Below are positions 1-12,000 of a DNA stretch of 64,000 nucleotides, in pieces. The first letter of the stretch is position 1, and every line of letters starts with the position of its first letter. The stretch spans positions 4,105,135 to 4,169,134 of the forward strand of contig OY848920.1 in assembly GCA_963693285.1 (NCBI GenBank), given 5' to 3'. The stretch comes from Xestospongia muta (Eukaryota; Porifera; Demospongiae; Haplosclerida; Petrosiidae). The translations under genes were made by a program, and so were the position numbers. The notes under the pieces were generated by a model. That model was not told where the DNA came from, did no database searches, and worked only from the letters and a program-made list of their open reading frames with translations.

Positions 1-1734
1 GTAATAAAAAAAAACTAGAAAAAACCGAAAAATTTTTCATTTGATTGAATCTACTGTATGGTCAATGAAGATGTGTTTTCAGTCTAACTTTAACTACAAC
101 AGTAACTGTGAGTTAAACAGATAAGGATTACTATCAAGTCAATGTGTTGGTATGGTATGTTCTATGTGTGTACATGTTACATGTTATGAGATCATTTTGT
201 GAGTGAAGGCTGGTTCACATAACAACACAAAGCCTTGCGTCACATTGCGTCATGTTGTGTAGTGTGTACATATGTCAATTTATGAACACAGTGTGTGCAT
301 GACCTACAAATGTGACGTGTCGTAACACGAGGATAAGATCAAGTTTCAAGCAATGCGTTCATCCGATCAAATTTCAATAACCACATGTTTTGAGTTTTGA
401 CAGACGAGAAACTTATTGAGACTGTTCGTTGTTTCCCTTGTTTGTGGAAAGTATCTAGCAAAAGCTACAAGGATACAAGAGCAAGAGAAAACACATGGAA
501 GGAAGTGGTAAGCTAGGTAACTGAATAAACAACAAACAGAAATTATACATAGCTGTTGAGTAAATATAGGATACACCTACATTGTTCACTTCAGTCTCCA
601 TTTTGTACTAGTAATAGAGTTTATAATGATGAGGATGGAGTTTTGTTCACATGTATCCTCTTTTTTTAACAGCATTGATGCTACACTACACAATGCGACA
701 CCAAAAGTGAAAAGTGACCCATATACAAGTGTAGTTTGTTGAACCCATCTTTAGACACATCCAAACACATTACAAGTTCATTCTTAATATAAGTACTACA
801 TACTATACGTACGTTATAACTCATTGACACAATACTGTAATTATTCTAAAATTTTGTGCCTCTAATTTGAATAATACTTATTGTTTGTAAACATTCTATA
901 ATTTTTCTCTCTGATATTCCTTTGTAAAATTTAAAGCTCCGCAATTTATAATTTTGCCATTTACCTCCTTATTTGGCAAGGTATACAATGGAAAAGATGG
1001 TGGGGTGATTTGAACATTAAAGAAAGCAAAGAGGACAGCATTTTACTGTAATGATTATCATTGTTATTCATTTTAATACCATAATAGTAGATCAGTTTGG
1101 AATATTCTCATGACACATGTTCTACTATTCTTCTATTTATTGTGATCACTACTGTGTATCTATCATGACTATTCATTTCTTCTATTTCTCCTGAAACTTG
1201 TCTCCTACCTCAGGACTCCATTCAACTTTGTAAATGTGATAACCTCTGTACCATATTGGACAAATTGGCTCCTAGAACTTAGTCTGTTGTCTCTTTATTT
1301 TTAATTAGTCTGTCCTTGTTACTGTACATTGTTACTTTGGTACAGTGTATTGACAGTGACATTAGGTGTGGTTTATATTTAATTTAATTCAATAAAGTTT
1401 ACATCTATAAACTGACTTAATTCCATTCAAAAAGGATTGTTATTGACCTTCATTATATGGAAAGGTCAGAACAAGACATGACTACCTACAAACTGATCAC
1501 AATTATTCATAACATGTACAAAACATTCCTGTGTTCAAATTATAACTGATACAATCAACATCAAACCACTTTGAAGTGGATTGAGACTAAATTGATTTTT
1601 CAATCACATTCAACTGATGTACATTGTGTGTGAACAATGTTGATTATAACTGAATTGAATACACTTTACAGTAGTAGTCTGAACACCACTATTAATAACC
1701 TCATTACTTAATAATAATAACTTATTACTTTTAC

Positions 1735-2025
1735 CTCTAAGATATTGACGTATTAGATCAGCTGTTTCCTTGTCATTAACAGTAGGACTCTCAATAGCAG
1801 TAACCACTGTTTCCCATTTAATAGGGGATGGTTGACTAGTTGGAAAGTTCTGAATGACTGCAAAGAGTTTATAATCATTGCCACTCTGATCGTGTTTCAA
1901 ATCATCCAAAACACTGCGACGTACTTGTAATGATAATCCAATATCATACCATTTGTCACTGATATCATATAATAGATGAAATAGTTCATATTTTGAAAGA
2001 GTCTCCTTTAATACACTGGTAATAT
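1735..2025 (-). CDS. Death-domain exon (left duplicate)
   Basis: This 291-bp exon encodes about 97 residues of a Death-fold domain, a helical bundle used for homotypic protein interactions in immune and apoptotic signalling. Diagnostic stretches are KWYDIGLSLQVRRSVLDDL in helices 2-3 and the conserved W of KWETVVTAIESP in helix 5. The reading frame is intact. The acceptor is a pyrimidine-rich tract ending ATCTCAG just above 2025. The donor is GTAAAAG directly below 1735. The exon begins after the first base of a Gly/Asp codon and ends one base into a codon, so both flanking introns are phase 1 and the domain is a symmetrical, shufflable module. The 47339-47632 exon is its near-identical duplicate. 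Partner exons on the 3' side lie outside the window. Confidence 0.85.
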
Positions 2026-2379
2026 CTGAGATAAGACAAAACAATTATTATAACAAACTGTCATATTATAAATTAATTAATGTCTTAAATTTATCATTTT
2101 AAATATATGTGGTATTGATGAAGTGTTGACAAATGAAAACTTCAATTATCAATAAATGGACATGGAATTTAATACAGAAACTTGGAATATAAAATTGTAA
2201 TTATATTTATACAATTAACTAGGACATCTACATGTACTACTATTCTTCTACTGTTAATAACATTTACTGTTTATCATTCAATGACTTCACTCACACTGAT
2301 CTAACAAATTTACTACTTATAATACAATGGTTTGTGGTTGGGCTTTAAATAGAATATGTGGTATGTCAAACAAATACTA

Positions 2380-3166
2380 TACTCTGTCCAAGTTGAGAAG
2401 AGCTCATCATTAAAAAAGGTGTTTTATGCATGGAATGTAAGGTGAGGTATTTCCTCACTTATTATATACATTTATTACTGCAGTACATTTTAATGTTACT
2501 CATTATTTGGTCACATGGATGTCATGTGAACACACCATGTTTTCAATCATGTTTGTTAAGATGCCAAAGCAAAGAGACAGACGTCACAAACAAAAGAGGT
2601 TGTTACAAATGTCTATGACTATTTTGAGAAAACTCAACAGGTGTAAACAGACTCAAGGATATCATAAACGAACATCTGATGCCACAGGAGTTTCATGGTA
2701 ACAGTATTAAGAGGTTATGAAAAGAGAAAGTTCTAGGCATTCTCAGTCTTCCTTCTTTGTAAAAAGGTTTTTTCAGAACCACTGTGGCTTTATAGCTGCC
2801 TTAAATCGTAAAAGACAATACCTGATTACCATTTTAATAATAAAAATTGTTATAATAGAACATCTGTTCATATGATTATAACTGTAATTTTGAATTGCCA
2901 TGTGACACATGGCTGACTTCTCAAGGTGAAAAGTGTTATTCGTTAAATCCTCAAAGGCACATAATTTACAGTATGACAAAGGTATGCCATTGAAAATGTA
3001 TGAAGTTTTATAGTTTGCTACTTTCTCATAGTACTAGAGAGCCACATTTTATATATAAAAGCATGTTTGCAAGCTAAATCCATTGGTGAAAGTCCCATGT
3101 AGATAGCATGTAAAACATCAAAGTTATTTACATGTCTGGGTGGCCCAACTCAAGTTGGACAGAGTA
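2380..3166 (+). mobile_element. Non-autonomous Tc1/mariner-type element with TA target duplication
   Basis: The element is 787 bp. It starts TACTCTGTCCAAGTTGAG and ends with the near-perfect inverse CTCAAGTTGGACAGAGTA (one mismatch in 18). TA dinucleotides flank it at 2378-2379 and 3167-3168. The duplicated copy of this locus has the empty site with a single TA at 47987-47988, so the boundaries are directly visible. Inside, about 2563-2700 (plus) is a decayed start of a transposase-like frame (MPKQRDRRHKQKRL...). It aligns with the more typical helix-turn-helix start in the related element at about 3505. No DDE catalytic domain is present, so mobility would need a transposase supplied in trans. 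Confidence 0.88.
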
Positions 3167-3444
3167 TAAATAAAGTAGACATTGAACACATTAGGGTGGG
3201 GCTAATTATTAACTAGGAATACATGGACAGTTATCTTTGTTACTGTCTATAATTATCATGATCATTTACCTGCTGCCATTTTCATGTAAATATACTCTCT
3301 CAGTACTACTTCACAGTGTAGTCAGGAGTCACCTGACTTGTTAACAAGTGTCAGGCTAGGCCTGACGTTTCTTCTAAAGTACCAATTTACAGATCTAAAA
3401 GATATAAAATTTATCATTAACTAATTTTAAAATGTATACTTAAT

Positions 3445-4087
3445 AATAATTTTTGAGTGAATGTCATGCGAACAGACCACGTTTTCTCTCGTGTTACTGA
3501 AGATGCCAACAGGAAAGAGACTGAAGTCTCAAACAAAGGAGGTTGTTGCAAATGTGTATGACTATTTTGAGCAACTAAGCAGGTGTAAACGGACTTAAGT
3601 ACCTCTTCAAAGAAAAGCTGAGGCTACAGGACTTTCACGTGCCAGCATCAAGAAGCTTTGAAAAGAGAAAGTCGACACTGGTTTTCCTTATTTGTAAAAA
3701 CGTTTTTTCAAAACCACGATGGCTTTATAGCTGCCCAAAATTCACAAAAGACAATACCTGATTATTATTTTTATAATAATAGAACATCTGTTCATATAAT
3801 TATAAATGTAATTGTGAATTGCCACATGACATACAGCTGATTTCTCAAGGCGAAAATTGTTGTTTATTAAAATTGAATGTGTTGAATTTGAAGTATGACG
3901 AAGGTATGCCATTGAAAATGTATGGAGTTGTTTAGTTTGCTACTTTCTCATAGCACTAGAGAGCCAAATTTTATATATAAAATGCGGGTTTGCAAGCTGA
4001 ATCGATTGGTGCAAGTTCCATGTAGATAGCACGTAAAACGGCAAAGTTATTTACATGTCTGGGTGGTTCTTCTCAACTCAGACATAC
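3445..4087 (+). mobile_element. Related Tc1/mariner-type element, 5' end truncated
   Basis: The body is about 85% similar by eye to the 2380-3166 element. The right terminus near 4066-4086 (TTCTTCTCAACTCAGACATA) is the inverse of the left end of the first element, but no left terminal repeat can be found, so the 5' end is missing. From about 3505 the plus strand reads MPTGKRLKSQTKEVVANVYD, followed after a stop by AEATGLSRASIKKL. This is the helix-turn-helix start typical of a class of animal Tc1/mariner transposases. Several stops follow and there is no catalytic core. The left boundary is uncertain by about 20 bases. Confidence 0.72.
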
Positions 4088-4734
4088 TATAGATTGCCTT
4101 TACATTAGCCAATATATAACTAAGATGCATTGTCTTTTAATGCATAAAAACTTAATTGCTTACACCTTTTTCTTAGAATACCTAGTTTGTATCAGCCACA
4201 AAGGAATATTAATGACTTTTCAATCTTCCAAATTCCATTTTAAACATACATCACATATTGAAGTTAACACATTATTTTAAACTTGATTAGGACTAAGTAA
4301 TCCCTCTCATAACAAGCTTTGTTTTGTACAACAACCTTTTCCTCATAATATGTGTGATGTGGGAGACTAAGTCTTTATCTTTCACTTCAATAAACAATTC
4401 TTAAAAGGGGCGTGACCCATGCAATACACAACATATACAAGATAAACTATCAATAGATTTATACCTTTTTATTACTTCCAAGTACAACTAGCACAACGAA
4501 TTAACTGCAACTATTTACAAATTTGGAACTTTTATTGAGTGACCGAGTACAGCCTTTCTTCTGGTATTCAACTAGATAGCGCGGTTATTGCATACACCCA
4601 TACATACCGGAAATATCTGTAATTCGTAAAATTGGAATAATTGAATATTAGGTGACCTGTCACAACGTAAGTGCACTGTTTTTGTCCTCCCCCAACAAAT
4701 TACACAACTCCCACATAATATTTTTAACAAGATA

Positions 4735-4965
4735 TCACTTCCTGTATAGTCAGTATAGTCAGTATAAAGGAGGTTGTATGATTAGTTGTCATTCTAGAGT
4801 GCAGTAGTACATATACACACATTGTCTTATTTACTGTAAGTTTTGTTCTAAATCATGACTGACAGGGAGAACATACTTATTAATTATCAAATAACTAATG
4901 ATCTAATAACTCAAGCTCAGTTCTTGCTGTTAATAGATACAATCATATCTTCAAAATAGTCTATA
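4735..4965 (+). pseudogene. TATA-type promoter with broken short frame (left copy)
   Basis: A stretch with a TATA-like site (GTATAAAGGAGG, near 4762) precedes an ATG at about 4856. The frame reads MTDRENILINYQITNDLITQ and continues to a stop after about 34 codons. The same arrangement occurs at 49990-50590, and the promoter part recurs at 51383-51470. The protein family is not recognised. In this copy the frame is broken early and most of the downstream part seen in the other copy is deleted. The duplicated TATA spacing suggests a gene family with core promoters that has decayed here. Confidence 0.45.
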
Positions 4966-5059
4966 GAGGGGAATCCTTGAAATTTAAAGATAAAGCAACT
5001 GAACAACTCATTAAAAGATTCTAGAGAGAGGAGCTGTAGAATTTTCAAAAAACAATCTA

Positions 5060-6230
5060 ATATAATAATAATAATGATAATGATGGTAACAAGTATCCTA
5101 TTGAATTACTATTTGAATTAAATTTTGCTGGTGTTGACAATTTTTACTAGTCTAATTACAAGGTGTGGTAGTGCTAGCTCTTCAATCAGGTACAGGATGT
5201 TATGGCTGGATGTTTGTGTGATGTAGCTTTATCTTATTATTGTCTTTTTCTGTAATTTTTATTGTTCAGTGTTAATTTTGTTCTCATTAGTCTTTTTTGA
5301 GGTGTTTCAATGGATTTTCTCCTGGCATAATATTTTATTTAAAGACTGTAACATTCCTCAAAGTCCATTTTATTGTTTTGCACCAACCTATCATCTTATT
5401 TGTATATCAGTCCTTTCTCTACATAGTTTATATTTTGTTAATTATTATTAGTGTGTGCCCAACCAGCACAAATCCAATACTATTATAGGATTATTAGTGG
5501 TGTGTGAGTGTGTGTTTGAGAGGTGTCTGATTTGAGAACTTCAATGTACATGATACATTGCATTTGAAGCCACAACCTAGAAGTTTAAAAGTGATTATTA
5601 ATCTTATGCAGTATACAGGCAGTAAACTAAAAATAATGAGATGGGATAACTGATTGTGGTCTGTACTCACTATATAACATTTATTACAGATCCATCTGAT
5701 CTTTATTGCAAACAAATTATGATAAATCATATCTAGTTTGAAGACATGAAGTGATCATATCTCTTAGATAGTGTCATAACAAAGCAACTTATTATATAAT
5801 TCTCTAATAAAGAAAATGAACTTTATGAGCACTAAAATTGGAAGTATTCCATATTTGTCAACAATGATACTATGTTGATTACATGATGAATGACTTGATA
5901 TCATTATAGGTTATAGGCTGGATAAGAAGGGTTAGGAGTAGAGTATAATGTAAGGGATTGAGGAGTTCAATATGGGGGATATCCAGAATAAAGAGATTGT
6001 GCATCTATAATTTTACAAGAAATATCAAAACTAATATTTTAATGGCTTCAAAATGCATCATAAATATGTAGCACAAAGGAGTAACTGGTAATGACACAAA
6101 CACAGTTACTTCTAAAACCAGCTGCAGAGAGGACTTGACTTTATTTATCAATGTAGTGTAATGTCAATAATTACAAATGTTTGGTCTTATAAATGTGTGT
6201 TTTTGTACTTGGTAATCAAGGGTTAAAACA
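5060..6230. other. No gene seen (5.06-6.23 kb)
   Basis: AT-rich non-coding sequence. Patches 5096-5240 and 5451-5515 match 51880-52020 and 51252-51300 of the right-hand duplicate, but in swapped order, which points to local rearrangement. Short open frames here lack start context, splice sites and similarity to anything recognised. Confidence 0.5.
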
Positions 6231-6231
6231 A

Positions 6232-6237
6232 TTTTAT
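6232..6237 (-). terminator. Polyadenylation signal AATAAA (minus strand)
   Basis: The minus strand reads AATAAA here, 33 bases after the stop codon of the terminal exon 6270-6471. That spacing is ordinary for an animal polyadenylation hexamer and supports this as the 3' end of the minus-strand gene. Confidence 0.5.
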
Positions 6238-6269
6238 TAATAATATTATTAAAAATGCTCAGAGTAAGG

Positions 6270-6471
6270 TCATATAATTAGGAAACTACAAATACAAGTA
6301 TTAGAAACACTAATCCTAAAATTAAATCTATTGTTGCCTGATGTTAGACTATTAGTAACTCCAATATCTTCAATTGTTATAGGATGTTCTAGATCATTTA
6401 CAAAGATATTCATTCTTGGATTAGCAGATACTTGTACAGGAATATTAGGAGGATCAAGACTCAATGACTGA
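6270..6471 (-). CDS. Terminal exon of an unrecognised minus-strand gene
   Basis: The acceptor is GACTTTTAG just above 6471. The frame reads QSLSLDPPNIPVQVSANPRM, then NDLEHPITIEDIG, and runs to a TGA at 6270. The exon joins 6538-6662 in phase 2 with the frame maintained. A partly decayed paralogue of the first ~40 codons sits inside the satellite at 15497-15612. That conservation argues that this is real coding sequence. The protein family is not recognised. The last ~30 codons (after ITIED) are not shared with the paralogue and could be read-through of a missed donor. Confidence 0.55.
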
Positions 6472-6537
6472 CTAAAAGTCATCAACATATTTCATAATAT
6501 CAAAGAAATTGATCACAAAAATACAAATAACTTTAAC

Positions 6538-6662
6538 ATCTTTTCTGTTTCAATACTTCTTGCTTCCTCCTCCTGTTCACTTAATGGAAATGTCTTAGTA
6601 GCAAAATGAAATGGAAGGTTGAATTCTTCCTTACAAAACTTAGATATCACTTTTAGAATTGC
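6538..6662 (-). CDS. Internal exon of the same minus-strand gene
   Basis: This 125-bp exon has acceptor TTCTTATATAG and donor GAT|GTTAAAG. It encodes AILKVISKFCKEEFNLPFHF followed by an acidic EQEEEARSIE segment. Joining it to 6270-6471 keeps one open frame across the junction (…ETEKI|QSLSL…), which is the best evidence that both exons are real. The helix-like LKVISKFCKEEF resembles the central helix of ubiquitin-like folds, but the similarity is too short for a family call. Confidence 0.55.
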
Positions 6663-6948
6663 CTATATAAGAAATATTGATGATTAAATAATGACTTAAC
6701 TTTATTACCTTGCATGGAATACAGATCTTGAACAACAGTGAATCGCATCATCCATGTTCTTATATTTATTACTTTGTATAAGATATGAGATCAATAGTTG
6801 TAGTCAGGAAGATAAGTATCTGTATTAATTATATTTTGGAGTTTAATTCAAAGCTATGATTTATGTTACACAACAAACAATTGCTGGCTCAACAACACTG
6901 TTCTAAACATTTATTTCATTTATATGTAAGTGATCAGTATATACACAC

Positions 6949-7186
6949 TAGTAGCATAATGATATCCAATGTCACTGCCACCTTCACTTCCTAGAACTAC
7001 TCTAGTTCCTCCATGACTCAGTGTGGCACTACCAACTGCATCTTCAAATTCTAGAACTACTCCTCTTAGATTAAATGTGGCACCACCAACTGCAGTACAA
7101 TGTACTATATCTAGAAATGAAAATTCTTGGAGATTTATAGTGCTATATTGTGAACCAGGCCAAAATGATCCTCCTGGTATATAGGA
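6949..7186 (-). CDS. Candidate exon with glycine-rich beta-like repeat
   Basis: The minus strand is open for about 80 codons. It contains two related segments, CTAVGGATFNLRGVVLEFED and AVGSATLSHGGTRVVLGSEG, which look like an internal duplication. A possible donor, CTA|GTGTGT, lies at 6949. No clear start is present and the acceptor is weak (several AG options between 7165 and 7190). It lies on the same strand and between other exons of this gene, but phases could not be tied together. The family is unknown. Confidence 0.35.
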
Positions 7187-7737
7187 TCAAGCTAAGATGA
7201 TAAAAGATAATGTATATACAAGTACAACAAGGTTAATAATGAGATCAGTTTCATTCAATGTACAATAATAATTAAAACTAGACTGGAGTCTAACACCAAA
7301 GAAATTATAACAAATTATAGGCTCAAGAGTAGTAACTATGAAGCCAAACATAGATAGGGAAGGGTTTTCTAAAGCAAAGGGAAAATTGAAAAATTAGTTA
7401 CCAGCTTCTAGCTAATGAGAATACTTGAAGTCAAAATATATATTCTGAAGTGTAAAGTGCATGATTTATTTTACTCATTGATCTATTTGATAGCAGCTAT
7501 CAACTTTATAATGAAAAGGAGTGTCTATACTTGAACAAACAATGTATATATGTGTACTTTGCCATCAAAAAACTTTAACTGAAATAAATTAATGTTAAGT
7601 TTGACTTGACATTACCATTTCTTTCTATTTAAAAACAATATATGAAAGTATCACATGTATTATTATCTTAAATTAGCTTTAATATGAAAGACAACTAATT
7701 CAAATTATGTTAAACATAACTAAATTCAATTGCTGAC

Positions 7738-7805
7738 TTGAGGTAGTAGTAGATTCCCTTTTTGGTAGTGTTATTTCCTCCATCTGACTGGGTAGTTCAT
7801 GACAC
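7738..7805 (-). CDS. Candidate short exon, same minus-strand gene
   Basis: The acceptor CTTTTAG just above 7805 is good and a possible donor is CAA|GTCAGC. One frame reads CHELPSQMEEITLPKRESTT. Splicing from the 8094-8327 exon in phase 1 would instead give VMNYPVRWRK and a stop. Which frame is used cannot be decided from sequence alone. Confidence 0.35.
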
Positions 7806-8093
7806 CTAAAAGAACAACATGACAAACTAAACGCCTAATGGATTACATTATACTAGTTAATATAAATTATCAATATTATGATTGATGTTAAATGTTTAAT
7901 ATAAGTTGCACTTGCAACAGACTAAAAACTGTTAACATCTTATACAATGATCTATGTAAAACATACATAATATAATATAATAACAATATGCCATTGAAAT
8001 TAATCAAAACTATTGTCTACAACTATCTCTCTATTGTGTGCCTAATGTCAATCAGTAAAATATCTTCACTACATGTCAGTAAATAGACTATAC

Positions 8094-8327
8094 TTTTATG
8101 TTCCATTGGTATTCTTATGGATGGTAATGAAGGTGTGATTTTGTGAGATATTCTATTCTTCTTGTAAGGTCTTTCATAAACTGGTTCCTTACCACGTTTA
8201 CTTGATATGTCATATGATTCTAAGTCATTGTCAGATGATATATAATGAGATCTTTGTTTACTACAAGGTATATCTTCATCAGACTCTGATTGATCAAAAT
8301 GCAGTTCTTCTAATCTCAGTTTCTTTC
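8094..8327 (-). CDS. Internal exon, acidic/basic low-complexity protein segment
   Basis: This is a 234-bp open segment with acceptor TTTATCACAG and donor AAAA|GTATAG, phase 1 at both ends. It encodes a hydrophilic stretch including LRLEELHFDQSESDEDIPCS and KRGKEPVYERPYKKNRISHK, probably a disordered linker with a possible basic nuclear-targeting patch. It lies upstream of 7738-7805 on the same strand. The family is not recognised. Confidence 0.45.
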
Positions 8328-8579
8328 CTGTGATAAATTAAATATTATTAGTGGTTTTGACATGTATAGTGAATGCATCACATTTCTAGTATTAGAGGCT
8401 GTACATTATGCTACAATATCATTTCATTAAGTTTATATGTTTTGTCAACACTTTCTAAGTCTACATATGGTATCACTTGTTCAATGTGACATAATTAACA
8501 TAGTTACATGTGTATCAGGAATTGAAAATTACATGCTTAAAAAAAGGTGGAGGAGCATGAACCGCATATTAAAATGGTT

Positions 8580-8600
8580 AATATATATATATATATATAT
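8580..8600. repeat. (TA)n microsatellite
   Basis: An uninterrupted alternating TA run of about 21 bases. The surrounding 8.35-9.05 kb is AT-rich with no gene seen. Confidence 0.9.
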
Positions 8601-9059
8601 GAAATTATAGTGTAGATGGAGAATGTTTGTGGTTATTTTATAACCACCAAACGTTTATATTCTTAGAGCCATTCCCATTATTAAAATTATAATGTATTGG
8701 CATTTTATCAATTATTTTTGCACTTGTTAAAAATGCTAACATGTAATTAATGGTAGACCTAATGTATTACAAATGTAACAATAATATAACTAATTAAGAT
8801 TATCCTAAGATAATTTTGATGGTAGTGTTCCTGTAATGGCTGGATTATATAGGCTACAGAGTTGACAGAAGTTATAGAGCTGCTTGAAGACATTTCTCAA
8901 GCAACAGACTCAGAAGCATTGATAAGTCACACTGATTCAAAGCACTTGCAGTAAAAGTAATAATATTCATTGGCTGCTATACGTGTATGTGTGTCAGCAG
9001 TTACTGTATGTAGGTTATTTTATTTGTCACTCTCAAATATTGCATGCAACAATATATTA

Positions 9060-12000
9060 AAATGATGTACAAAGATACTTGAATGTGTCATTTACAATAC
9101 AATAGGAGGTACGTGTGATATGATGTAGTATAAATTCTAAGTGTATTTCAATGAAATGTTTCATTTTGTTTACATTATTAGTTTTCTTTCGATGTTTTTG
9201 ATGCTATGATTATTTACTCTATTGTTTTTCTTTCTATATTTATGATGCTGTCATTACTAGCAATCTGAATGTGTCACTTATGATATAATAGTTGTTAAGT
9301 GTGATATAATGTAGTATAAATTCTAAGTGTATTTCAATCCAATGTTTTGATTTTATTTACTATATTGTTTTTTCCATATTTATGATGCAGTGATTACTTG
9401 TGATGTGAATGTGTTATTTATAATAATAATATTTGGTAAGTGTGATATAATGCAGTATAAATTCTAAGTGTATTTCTATCTAATGTTTTTATTTCATTTA
9501 CTCTATTGTTTTTCTTTCCATATTTATAATGCTGTGATGACTTGTGATTTAAATGTGTCCTTTACAATACAAAAGTCAGTAAGTGTGATATAATATAGTA
9601 TAAATTCTAAGTGCATTTCAATCCAATGTTTTTATTTTATTTACTCTATTGTTTCCTTTCCATGTTTATGATGCTGTGACTACTAGTGATCTGAATGTGT
9701 CCTTTACCATATAATAGTTGGTAGGTGTGATAAAATTTAGTGTAAATTCTAAGCGTATTTGTATTCATTTTTTCATTTTATTAACCTCGCTGTGCGTGGG
9801 CGAGGGTACTGTAGTCTGTCAGTGTGTGTGCGTGTGTGTGTACTACTGGGGTTGTTTTTGAACTGCTGGAACTTGGCAACCGAAGCGTTAGCAGCTATCA
9901 ACGTTTAGCAACGAATAGAAAAACATGTGGACTTTACAAGAGTAGTATTAAGAACATCGTCTAGAAAAACAGAAGCTTAAAACTCGCAAAAGAATTTTCA
10001 GGCTGCAGAGGTCAAGTGCCGTTTCTCGAAAAGTAAAAAACTTAACGTGGAGATTATTTAGTATGCTATAGAGAATCTTAAAGGAATACGGATCAGCAAG
10101 ACAGAAGGCCGTTGGTCCAAGCAATCGTTAGAAAAGGTCTGAAAAGTGTTTTGTGGACTTGGAGCGAAGTAACGCATTCAGGAAACGTCTCCAAGCACTG
10201 AAAAGACTGCTACTAATAGATAATATATCGATTTATATTTGTACTACGGGACGTTTCCAACGAACGCTTCATTTTCAAGTTACAATTTGACCACACCTTG
10301 TGCAATCTTAAATGTACATGTTACATGCACTCTGCAGTATAGTTTTACACTGGGCACCACAGTGAGGTTAAGCACTTAAGTGCATTTTTATTTTCTTTGT
10401 TATTATTCTATTCTTATCTATGATGCAGTGATTACTTGTGATGTGAATGTGTCATTTACAATATAATATTTGGTAAGTATGATATAATGCAGTATAAATT
10501 CTAAGTGTATTTCTATTAAAGGTGTTCATTTTATTTTATCTATTATTTTTCTTTTAAAATTAATGATGCTGTGATTACTTGTGATCTGAATGTGTCATTT
10601 ACAATATAATAGTTGGTAAGTGTGATATAATGCAGTATAAATTCTAAGTGTATTAAAACCAATCTTTTCATTTTTACTCTATTGTTTTTTTCCATGTTTA
10701 AAACGCTGTGATTTCTTGTGATTTGAATGTGTCCTTTACAATACAATAGTTGGTAAGTGTGATAAAATGTAGTGCTTATTCTAAACGTATTTCAACCCAA
10801 CTGTTTTCATTTTAATTAATCTATTTTTTTCATATTTATGCTACTATAACTGCTTGTGATCTTAATGTGTCCTTTACAATATAATAGTTTGTAAGTGTAA
10901 TATAATGTAGTATAAATTCTAAGTGTGTTTCTATCTAATGTTTTGATTTATTTACTCTATTGTTTCCTTTCCATGTTTATGATGCTGTGACTAGTATTGA
11001 TCTGAATGTGTCATTTACAATACAATAGGAAGTACGTGTGATAAATTGTAGTATAAATTCTAAGTGTATTTCAATCAAATGTTTTCATTTTATATTAGCA
11101 TTATTATTTTTCTTACAATCTTTATGATGATATGATTATTTACTCTATTGTTGTTCTTTCTATATTTATGATGCTGACATAACTTGTGATCTGAATCTGT
11201 CATTTACAATATGATAGTTCGTAAGTGTAATATAATTTAGTATAAATTCTAACTGTATTTCAATCCATTGTTTTGATTTTATTTACTATATTGTTTTTTC
11301 TGTACTTATGATGGTGTGATTACTTGCCGTCTGAATGTGTTATTTACAATATGATAGTTGGTAAGTGTAATATTATGTAGTATAAATTCTAAATGTATTT
11401 CTATCCAATGTTTTTATTTCATATACTTTATTTTTTTTCTTTCCATATTTATAATGCTGTGATGACTTGTGATTTAAATGTGTCCTTTTCAAAACAATAA
11501 TCACCAAGTGTGATATTATATAATATAAATTCTAAATGCATTTTAATGCAATGTTTTTATTTTATTTACTCTATTGTTTCCTTTCCATGTTTATGATGCT
11601 GTGATTACTACTGACCTGAATGTGTCCTTTACCATATAATAGTTGGTAAGTTTGATAAAATGTAGTGTAAATTCTAACCGTATTTCTTTTCAATTTTTTT
11701 CATTTTATTTACTTTGTTATTATTCTTTTCTTATCTATGATGCAGTGATTACTTGTGATGTGAATGTGTTATTTATAATAATAATATTTGGTAAGTGTGA
11801 TATAATGCAGTATAAATTGTAAGTGTGTATAATGTAGTATAAATTCTAAGTATATTTTTATCGAAGGTTTTCATTTTATTTAATCTATTATTTTTCTTTC
11901 GAAATTTACAATATAATAGTTGGTAAGTGTGATATAATGTAGTATAAATTCTAAGTATATTTTAAACCAATTTTTTCATTTTTACTCTATTGTTTTTTTC

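Larger units (their letters stand above)
1..5060 (+). repeat. Direct segmental duplication, left copy (partner about 45727-50300)
   Basis: Most of this stretch matches the sequence from about 45727 to 50300 in the same orientation. Shared landmarks are the stretch 60-140, the Death exon, the tract 3170-3430 and the TATA-containing stretch near 4740. The copies differ by small indels, by two transposon insertions present only here (2380-3166 and about 3445-4087), and by roughly 1.1 kb near 48.25-49.34 kb that is absent here. A further homologous patch, 5096-5240, matches 51880-52020, so the duplication continues across a 1.5-kb difference. Apart from the Death exon and the elements listed separately, I see no gene in it. 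A 69-codon frame at 367-576 (minus) is open in both copies but has no recognisable domain. Confidence 0.88.

Noticed and set aside
367..576. Open frame of 69 codons (minus), conserved at 46104-46310
   Set aside because: Conservation is explained by the segmental duplication. It is Cys/Phe-rich, has no splice context or family match, and the opposite strand is equally open in the right copy.
10543..10746. Open frame inside the satellite; similar frame at 18011-18286
   Set aside because: Composed of monomer sequence (TLTNYYIVNDTFRSQVITA is the translated repeat), so it is a by-product of the satellite.
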